30,402 nt of DNA from Corinectria fuckeliana. Lineage: Eukaryota > Ascomycota > Sordariomycetes > Hypocreales > Nectriaceae. The notes under the pieces were generated by a model that was not told the DNA's origin, did no database searches, and saw nothing but the letters and a program-made list of their open reading frames with translations. Positions 21,109-30,402 of the stretch are shown here, piece after piece (position 1 is the first letter of the stretch; each line of letters opens with the position of its first letter). The DNA is taken from contig WPDH01000497.1 in assembly GCA_019137255.1 (NCBI GenBank), positions 1 to 30,402 on the forward strand, written 5' to 3'. The translations under genes and the position numbers were made by a program.

Positions 21109-21276
21109 TTATTAGGTAGTTATAGCTTATTAGGCAGCTATAGCTTATTCTGTAGTAATAGCTTATTAGGTAGATATAGCTTACTAGAAAGTTATAACTT
21201 GTTAGAAAGTTATAGCTTATTAGAAAGTTATAGCTTATTAGGTAGCTATAGCTTATTAGATAGCTATAGCTTATTA
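21109..21276 (+). repeat. 18-bp minisatellite, nine copies
   Basis: Nine consecutive 18-base units run from 21109 to 21270, with a six-base partial copy after. The consensus is TTATTAGGTAGCTATAGC. Units differ by a few bases, including G/A and C/T changes such as ATTA/ACTA and TAGC/TAAC. The unit is six codons long, so it may once have encoded a six-residue repeat (LLGSYS in one frame). It lies inside RIPed DNA. Confidence 0.95.
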
Positions 21277-24200
21277 AGTTAAAAAGGGTAGGTAATAAGA
21301 CTCTAAGTAGGCATAGTAGATATAATAGAAAATAATATAAGTGTAAAAAAAGAATAATAAGAAAGATTATAGTTAGAAGGAGAGATAGATTCTTATACTT
21401 ATCTAAGTGGTATAAAGTTAGGTTTAGGTAAACTTTCTTATAATACTATTCTTATATGTTAGTTGCCTTCTTCTAGTTATTATATTTAATAATATATTAA
21501 ATAAGAGCTTTAGTTAATAGATTACTAGCTAGTAGTGTGTATCTACTCTTAGATATCTCTAGTGATTATAGTATTAATACTTTTTAGTTTATCTTACAGT
21601 GTTTTTACTATTTAAGAGAACAGATTAAGGCTAAGCTCTTTCTTATATACCTTTATATAAATAATCTTAAGGATTTTTTAGCTTTTACTTTTATTAGGCT
21701 GTAAATCTAAAAAGACCTAATATAATATATTATAAGTTACTTTACAGCTCTATTAAGGTTAATAAAGGCTAATTAAGCTTATAATATATTTTACTTACTA
21801 ATACTTTTAGTATTTTAACTTACAGCCTTTATATAGTAGAAAGCCTTTATAAGATACTCTAAGATAATATATTATATAAGTATATAAATAGTAGTAAGAG
21901 TGTGTACTCTTAAATAAGACTGTTCTTAAGAGCTAATAAGAGCAGATAGTATAAGTACTATTATCTGTTACCTTTTACACTTAAGAGGTAATATTAATAA
22001 CTTTTTAGTAATTTAAATTTATATTTACTACTATAGTGTTAAAACTCTACTAGCAGGCTTTAGCTATTTTGTTTTATATTTTTAGCACCTTTTCTAATCT
22101 AATTTTTATTAAAAAGTTTTAAATATAGTTTTACTAGATTAAAATAGCTAGCTATCCTCTTAGGTTATCACTATAACTAACCGCTTAATAGTATATAAAT
22201 AAATTAACTTTTTTTAGTCTTAGTATTTTTAAATATCTTACTACTTTTAGACTTAAGATTAGTAGTCTTATTAAGACTTTTATAGCTTTTAATAAGATAT
22301 ACTAGCTGCTTATCTTTCTTATAGTAATTATTATCTTAGCTATAGTTAAGAAGGTAAGCTAATAAATCAGCTATTAAAAATATATAAAACTAATTAATTA
22401 AAGTATTTATAGCTAGCTAGTACTTTTAGTCTTAAAATAAAAGTATTTTAGTCTTAGTTTTTAGTACTAATATAGTTTTTTATAGCTACTGCTTTTTCTA
22501 TTAGTATTTTTATAAAAAAGAAGCTTTATATTATTTTTTTAACTTTTATATTTTTATTTTAGATTTTTAAAGTACTTTAGTAGGGTAATACTATTAGAAG
22601 TGTATAAAGATATTAAATTAGAAACTTACTATATACTCTATTTAATATTATAGCCTTATAGGTAAGCAGCTTAAGTACTCTACTAGAGTTGTAAGTTAAT
22701 AGGCTATTAGTAAGTTTTAAGAGTATTTTAATATTTACAGCTAATAGTTTAGCTTTTCACAGCTATCTTTATTATTCACAGCTTAATCTCTAATATACTA
22801 TAAATTATTATTAACAAGAGAAAGAAGTCTATATAAGGCTTAATAACTAGGTTCTTATTAGAAATTCCTCTCACTTTAGTCTAAAAGTACTTTAGGTATA
22901 AGTAGAAACTTATAAGAGAAATATTATAAGAAAGTAGAGAAGGTATAATTAAGTTTTAAAGGAGATAAAAAAGTAGCAGCTTAACTATAATCTTGTTTTT
23001 TTTAAGAATAGTAGTTTAAGTAGTTTAGTATAAAATAAAGTTATATTTCTTTAGATAGTAATATATAGTTTAGTCTATTTTTACTCCTCTAGCTTATCTT
23101 TTTTTTTCTTTTTTAATTTAAGGCTTAATAAGGCTAGTAGATTTAGTTTTAAGTTTAGTTTTACTATTAAATTAATATGTTACTTTTTACTTGTTTTAAA
23201 ATTCTCACAGTCTTATCTTACCTTAGCTAAGTTTTAAAACAGTATTTACCTAAGAGTATATTTAGATAGAGTTTTAAAACTGCCTTATAAGAATATTTTT
23301 AGCAATCTAATATAGGAACTATTAAGCTTATAGAATTACTATAGTATATATATATATTTATTTAGCTATTTTATAAATAACAGCTAGATAGCTATTAACA
23401 CACTTAGTTATATTAAATCTACTATTTTATTATTACCTAACTATAACTTATATTATTTATTATAATATCTTAAACTACCTGTTTAAATAATCTTATATTT
23501 TAGGCTTACTTTATAGCTATAATATTAGTTTAGAGAACACTTAGATATAGTAAACTCTTACACTTATTAGTAACTAATTATTAACTTCTTCTCTTATAAG
23601 TTATTACTAATAGGGCGGCTTTTTTATCTTACTAGATACTTAGCTTTTCTCTACTATATTCTTTTCTTAAGAAGCTTTACACTTTTATAATTTCTCTTAT
23701 TATTTAAGAAGCTTATATTAAACTTGCTAATAAGCTTATTACTAATATTATCCCGCCTTTACTATAAGTTTATATTATTAGAGAAGCTTTTCTACCTTAT
23801 AAGATATAAGGTTTACCTTTCCTGCTTTTATTTAGCTAATAATTAATCCACTTTCTAAATATCTTTATTTATATTAATAGGTTAACTAGCTTAAGCCTCT
23901 TTAAGGTAGCTTTAAGTAAAGGATAATATATCTCTTTTTATACTTTTTAAATGCTTCTAAGAGTGTAAGTCTATAAATAGCTATAGATTAATTATATTTA
24001 GGTTCTTAAATAAGAATAATATAGCTTACAGCTTTTTACTAGCTTAACATCTTTTACTATAGCTATACTTATAGCCTCTTATTACTAAAGCTTTTAGCTT
24101 CTCTGTTCTAATTACTAAGCTAGGTTATAAGAGACTTAGATTCTTTTTAGAGATATAATTTTTAAAGCTAGCAAGATTTAAATTGTTATATAAGAGTAGT

Positions 24201-27200
24201 AAGAGGCAATTTAATAGGTTATACTCTTAGGATGTTAAATTAAGCCTATTTAATAATAAAACAAGCTATAATATTATATTATTATTCCTATCTAGAGCTA
24301 TTAAGAGCTTAAGTTTTTAGTTTTCTACTTTTATATCTTTTTAAGAGCTAACTATTTAACACTTTAACAACCTAAAATATAAAAACATATTATCTCTCTA
24401 ATTTAAGTAAATAGTATTAGTAAAGCTAATATAAAAAGATAAAAGTAGTGTATCTAAGCTAAGAATACTAGCCTGCTTATCCCTAATATAGTTAAGCTTA
24501 CTAATACTTAGTGTAAAAAATATACTACACTCTATAGGAACTTTAAAAATCATCTTAATATTAAATAATATCTAACTAATAGAAATATAATAGGTGTTAC
24601 TCTTTTAAAATCTATTATAAGTCTAGTTTTTACCTACTTAGAATTAAGCGTAAAGTTTCTTAGTTAGTAATAAGTTTTTATTATTATCTTAGCTGTTTTT
24701 ATTCTCTAACTTACGCTTTTTTATAAGCTCTTAGAAAATATTATAAATATTCTTAAGATAAATTTACAACTAGTCTAAGAATTAAGATATAACTAGATAT
24801 TCTAAGTGTAAGTAAGATAAGTTGCTAAGGTTAGGTTTAGTTTAAATATACTACTAGATGTATATTAAGATATAATACTACTAACTACTCTTATCTTAGA
24901 ATTACTATAAGTACTAGTATATAAGGTATTTCTTCTTTTTAAGGTAAACAGAATAATACCTAGTATAAGTAGTAGTATTATAAAAAAGAACTAGATTATA
25001 ATAAAATAGTAGCTTTTAGTTTTTAATATAATTTTAATAGTAGCTAAGCTATTTTAGTTTACTTTATACCTAGTAATTATAAAAAGAATAAAACTAAATA
25101 AAAGAGTTATCTTTAAGATAATACTACTTTTAGTAGTAAAAGATATACTTTTATCTTATTTAGTTTTAAAGTGAGATACTATAATAAAAAAGAGTATATA
25201 AGTGTTTATAACTTCTTATTACTTGTTAGTAAGTGGGTTTTATTACCTTTTTAAGTTTGTATTATAAGACAGGACTAGATAAGTACCTTAAGATAAGTAT
25301 AGTTTATCCTAATATATAATATAATAAGAATTTATTTAAAGAGTAATAAGGTCTTAAAGAGCTAATAGTTTTTTATAGCTTCTTAAAAGTACTACTAAAA
25401 ATAAGATATAAGAGAGCTACTTATATTCTAATAACAGGTTTATAATATAAGTAAAGTAACTATAATACTAGTTACTCTGCTTATAGTGCTTCTATTTGTT
25501 AAAGTACTCTAAGAGTTAGCTTTTTTATACTTCTTATAACTTAGCTGTTTCTAGTTACTATCTCTTAGTATAACACTTTTTCTGCTTAGCCTTAAGTTAC
25601 TCTTAAGTAGCCTTAAAGATCTCTTTATAATCTATCTAGAAAGTAAGATTATTAATAGTTTATAAGAGCTTTATCTAGTTATTCTACTATATTAACTCTG
25701 TTTAAGCTTAGGCTAAAAGACTAAAAGGTAAATTTATTATTTACCTTATAAATACTAAGTAGAAATCTTTAGTAAGGTCTTATTAGATATCTATTATAAT
25801 AGTGCTAATTAGTATAAGAGTTCTAATATATATAAAGCTTAGCTGTAAGTAGTTACTACTTAAAGTGGTTATCTTACCTAATCTTAATAAAAGATAATAC
25901 TTTTTCTCTTCTTAATTTTAATTCTACTTTTTATTACTTTTTATCTTATCTTACCTAGCTATTATAACAGCTCTTATTATTTATTCTTATTCTTATTAGC
26001 TAGATTACTTTTAAAAGTATTAAATCTAATATTTAAAAGCAGTCTAATCTGTTTTATATCTTTTATAGTTACTTAAGCTGTAATCTTATCTATATATCTT
26101 CTCTTCTAAGCTAATAGCTTTAGTTAAGTAGTTAGTCTATACTAATTATATCTCTTACTAATAAATTTAAAGGTTATAATAAGATAATAAGTTAGTATAG
26201 CTAGGTTATAAGACCTAGTTATGCTAATAAGTATCTTTTAGCTGCTATTAGAGCCTAATATACTAGATAAGAGCTAAAAGAGAAGAGAGAGAAATACTTA
26301 GAAATAATAGATAGTATTAAAAAAGGGGAGAAAATAAGACCTTAAAACTAATTTTATACCTAGCCTTAGATTCTTAAAGACTATTAAGTAGTACTATCTT
26401 ATTAGACCTAATACTTTTAAGATAGTAAAAGCCTTTTATTAAGAAGATTAATAATAATTTTATAGATTCTTTTTACTTACTAAATAATATTAAATAATAT
26501 TTAATAATAAATATAAAACTATTTTAATACTTTTTAGAACTAAAACTATATAAGGTTAAAATAAATACTAGAAAATAATAGTTACTAGTAAAGGTTTTAC
26601 TTAAGTTAAAAAGGCTAGTCTTACTAAAAAACCTAAAAATTAAATACTATATAAAGTGAGTATAAAAGCAAAGAAAGCTATTACTAGAAATCTTACTTTT
26701 AAAAACCCTAAGATAATTAGAAATTACTCTTAGTATAAGACTTATTACTATATAAATTCTTATAGTAAATCTTATAGTAATACTCTTAGTCTTATTAGTC
26801 TTATTATTATTTAACTATAACTAAGTCCTAAATAAAAAAACTATAACTATTAGTAAGTTACCTTTTTAACTTAATTAGAAAACTCTTAAGCTAAAGATAA
26901 TTCTACTTATACCTTTTAAGCTAAAAGGCAGAAAGAGATAATAATTCTTATAACTATTAGATATAATACTTTTAAGTAGGTTAACTTTTTCTAATTCTCT
27001 TTCTTCTAGTCTTATACCTACTATTATAACTCTCTTAAGATTCTTAACTCCTATTAGGACTATAATTTTAATACCCTCTTTAACTAATCCTAGATTATAC
27101 TACCTTTTAACTAAGCTTATTAAGAAGTTACTATTTATAAAGTCTTAAAGACTTATTCTTTTCTTTTACTAGTGATTTATAAGGCTTAATATAACTAATT

Positions 27201-29199
27201 TTCTTATAAGCTTTAAGTTATATATAAATAGCTATAATATTACTAGAAATAAATAGGATATTTACTTTACTTAATACTCTAACTTTATAGTTTAATAATA
27301 AGTTAAGTATATAGTAAATAAGTATAGCTAAGAGGAGGCTAAGAAGAACTTATAAAAAATTTTCTATTTTTAAGATTAAAACTAATAAAAATCTCTTATT
27401 ACTAAGTTAAGCTGTCTTAATAGTTAGCATCTTACTATTAGAGACTACTATAAGATGCTTTATTAGATAAGTAAGTATTAGTATCTTTATAAAATAATTA
27501 ATCTAATATCTTAGAGCTTCTTTTTAACTTATACTTAATATCTTTATAATACTATACTAAATAAAGTTATTAAACTCTTATATAACTAAAGTAGAAAGGC
27601 ACCTAAAAAACTAGCTAATCTAAGTTATAAAAAGCTGTTTAAAATCTTAAAAGGGTTTTTAAATATTAGAATAGCTTTAGCTTATTATACTAGCTCTACT
27701 TAACCTTTTTTACAGCTCTTAGCTAATTTTTAACTCTTCTACTAGCTAGCTACTATCTAATCTTATATGCTTTTCTTACTAGCTAAGAGAGTAATTAATC
27801 TATCTAAAATTAATCCCTAAGTTAATAAGTTATTAAAGCTTATAAAAGACCTTTTTATAAATATAGTATAAAATATATAAATATAAAAAGAAAATATTAT
27901 CTTACTTTATAGTTAGGTTCTCTACTAGCAGGCTTAGAAAAGTATAAAAGATATCTTAACTAATTATATATATATAAATATATTAGATTATATATATAAG
28001 AAGTACTAATTTAATATAAATACTATAAGAGGATTTAACTAGAAGCTATAAGTATACTAGTACTATAAAAAGTAAGAATACTATTTAGACTAGTATTTAT
28101 ATTATTTAAGAGATAACTAGTTAGAGTATACTACTTACTTATCTCTTATTAGTATACTTTAGATTAGTAATAAGAAAACTCTTATCTTTTCTTAAATCTT
28201 AATATAGTATATAAATAATTCTTATACTAAAAGACTAGTTATTTAGTAGATTAAATACTTCTCTAGGTATTATACTTATAAGTAAGCTAATAAGATATAA
28301 AAGATAGTATTTAACTTTAAGTTATAAAATATTATACTTTAGAAAGCTAAATAGCTTATAAGGTATATTAAGCTAGGCTTTAATATCCTTTTAGAAAGAC
28401 TAAGCTATTTAGATGTTAATATTACTATTTAAGCTAATACTATCTTTATATTAAAAGACCTTCTAGTAATTAATAATAGCTTAAATAACCTAATCTTAAC
28501 TAATAATATTAGTACTAATCTTATAGCTAAGAGGGCTAAAGTAAAGAAAGTTAATAATAATAAACTACTTATTAAAGTAGTAGTATAACCTTATCTACTA
28601 GCCTATTAGTCTATAAGAGATTAAAAAATTACTAATAAGAAGTTTTTTATAAAAAAGTTTTAGTAGTAATTTATAAATAAGAAGAAAGGTCTATTAATAG
28701 CTAGGTTATATATTAGAGATAAATTCTAGTCTAAGAAGATCTTAATTCTAATCTTTTAGCTTATAGTAATTAACCTAGATATTACTTATACTCTTATAAA
28801 AAAAGTAATAGTAATAGTAAAAAGTATTATAAACACTAAGTTTATAAACTAGTATAAAAAGCTAACTAAGCCTAATAGTAACCTTATAGTATACTTATTA
28901 TTTCTTAAAGCACTAAATCTAATAGAAGCTAAAAAGTACTATAACTTAAAAGTATCTTATTATAAGGTAAACACCTTAAGAATCTAAAATAATAAGATAA
29001 ATTAAGATAGTAGCTCTCTCTTAAGTTAATCTCTTCACTTTAGTAAATTTCTAATAGAGAAAAATAGAGAAATTACTATTATTAATATTAGAAAACCTAA
29101 TATAAGCAAGTTATTAGTAAAAAACCTAAAGGAAGTATTAGATATAGTATATCTTAAGGTTAACTTTAATATCTTAAAAGATAAGTAAGGCTAAAAATT
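21277..29199. other. Long RIPed AT-rich desert
   Basis: About 7.9 kb with TpA excess, very few CpA and TpG, and stops in all frames. Scattered small palindromes occur, such as CTAGGT/ACCTAG near 26200. No intact gene or RNA gene was recognised. The last kilobase may include the Gag part of the retroelement whose protease follows, but no zinc knuckle could be shown in a consistent frame. Confidence 0.7.
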
Positions 29200-29620
29200 A
29201 GCTTACTATTAGAAGCTGCTAAGAATTATAATCTACTTAGAGAATATAAATAGCTATACTATAAAAGCCTTTTTAGATACTAGATTAGAAGGTAATATTA
29301 TCTTAAGTAAAGTAGCTAAAAAGTATAAACTAAAAGTAAGCTTTATAAAAGCTTTTATAACTTTTTATTTAAATAATAAGATTTTAATACTTAGAGAGGT
29401 AAAAATACTAGTCTTTTTAGGTAATACTTATATCTTATAAAGAATATATATAGCTTTTACTAGTCTTATATCTATTCTTTTTATCTTAAGAATACTATTT
29501 ATAAGAGCTATAAAGCTCTTTTTTAACTATATAACTAAAAGAGGAGAAATATATATTAGATACTACTTTAAGTCTATAAGAATTATAACTCTAGTAGCAG
29601 AAAGTATTTATTAGGAGGTT
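29200..29620 (+). pseudogene. Retropepsin-like domain of a decayed retroelement
   Basis: One plus-strand frame reads about 130 codons with few stops. It contains AFLDT at 29277-29291, followed by a codon that RIP would derive from Gly and then EGNIIL, spaced as in the DT/SG-x-EGN-F/I active-site motif of fungal Ty3-type retrotransposon aspartic proteases. About 20 residues before it, a KLLRIIIYL strand resembles the start of the same fold. A VAKKYKLKV helix follows. In an intact element the protease would process the Gag-Pol polyprotein. Reverse transcriptase and integrase would lie downstream, past the window end. Retrotransposon identity is inferred from this domain alone. Confidence 0.55.
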
Positions 29621-30402
29621 TTATAAAAGGTTACTTATAAGACTAACTAGTAATAACTTTTAAGCTTTCTTTTAAGGTTCTCTTATATAAGCTATAAGCC
29701 TTAAAAGATAATAATAATTCTAATATAGTTTAGTAGCTAAATTAAAATAGTAGAAAGAAAATTATATAACTTATTAGAAAGAAAGTTATTTATACTTACT
29801 TAATAGCTTTAAATTAATTAAAAGAGAAGTTAAAAAATATAACTTATAAGAAGAAAGAGTGAGAAAAAAAAGTTTATATTTAGGTTAATATAATATATAA
29901 GCGGAAGAGAGCTAAAATCCACCTAAGGGATAATATCCCTTCTAATAAAAGTATCTCTAAAGGAAACCCTTTATAAAAGAAAGAAAAGTAAAAGAAAGTA
30001 TAAGACTTTTTAGAGTATAAAAGTAAGTATTTAGACTATATTACCTTTAAGTTCTTAGTAATTAAAAAAAAATTAAGACTTTTTAGTAAATAACTTTAAG
30101 AAGTATTAGGTTAAGTTAAAAGAATAATATTAGAAGAAGAAACTAATATTTTATTATAAATCTTATTTTTATTTATTTATACCTAATTTAGCTTATAGCT
30201 ATTTAGTCCTTTTTCTAAGTAACTTAGACTAATTTATAATAAGAGAGAAAAACCCTAATAGTAAGCTATAAGATAAAAAACCTTTTACTACTCTTACCTA
30301 AAAGGAGAGTAAGTTAAGCTTAGTATATATATAGAGTAATATAAGTTATAAATAGGTTTACTTTATAAGAAAAGCTAATTATATACTTATAAGGCTTAGC
30401 TT
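29621..30402. other. RIPed DNA after the retropepsin relic
   Basis: AT-rich with stops in all frames. It is Lys-coding-rich (AAG, AAA) around 29820-30130, as in the linker between protease and reverse transcriptase in many elements, but no reverse transcriptase motif is reached before the window ends. Confidence 0.5.
29925..29941. repeat. Small perfect hairpin
   Basis: AAGGGAT and ATCCCTT form a 7-bp stem around a 3-base loop inside a patch that kept more C and G than its surroundings. Confidence 0.6.

Noticed and set aside
21109..21276. CRISPR array
   Set aside because: The units are contiguous 18-mers with no unique spacers, in eukaryotic RIPed DNA; it is a minisatellite.
28925..28985. 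CCHC zinc knuckle before the retropepsin
   Set aside because: The spacing looks right at first, but two of the four metal positions are TTA codons that RIP cannot make from Cys codons, and the frame differs from the protease frame.

Overview
This window looks like part of a filamentous ascomycete (Pezizomycotina-type) chromosome. Most of it is an AT-rich desert with very few CpA, TpG and CpG dinucleotides, excess TpA, and stop codons in every frame. That is the signature of repeat-induced point mutation (RIP). An island of ordinary base composition, roughly 3.4-8.6 kb, sits inside the desert and holds every plausible intact gene. Three introns of 46-52 bp with GT...AG ends and CTRAY branch sites support a filamentous fungus. 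Genus and species cannot be told from the sequence alone.

Layout. 1-3.15 kb: heavily RIPed repeat relics. 3.15-3.56 kb: a boundary zone dense in hairpins, with a short inverted-repeat unit resembling a MITE. 3.8-4.59 kb: a small two-exon kinase-fold gene on the plus strand. 4.89-5.11 kb: a 74-residue cysteine-rich protein on the minus strand, convergent with the kinase. 5.24-5.61 kb: a doubtful minus-strand reading frame. 5.69-6.85 kb: a three-exon plus-strand gene for a protein with low-complexity N-terminal repeats, a basic KRPRR motif, an acidic patch and a C-terminal domain I do not recognise. 7.27-7.53 kb: a doubtful small frame. 7.57-7.65 kb: an AAGG microsatellite. 7.65-8.59 kb: no convincing gene.

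From 8.6 kb to the end the DNA is RIPed again, but three relics can be recognised. The first is a Fot1/pogo-type DNA transposon (14004-15858) with 46-bp terminal inverted repeats that differ only by transitions; its dead transposase keeps one frame throughout. The second is a piggyBac-like element (17274-19347) bounded by TTAA with 19-bp inverted ends; its dead DDE transposase keeps one frame at every recognised block. The third is a retropepsin-like domain of a retroelement near 29.2-29.6 kb, whose reverse transcriptase would lie beyond the window. A roughly 199-bp tandem duplication and an 18-bp minisatellite are also present.

There is no evidence that the island genes form a shared pathway. 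No dedicated new system is demonstrated. The strongest results are the two transposon reconstructions, the spliced gene models that repair apparent stops, and a gene island stranded between RIPed transposons.
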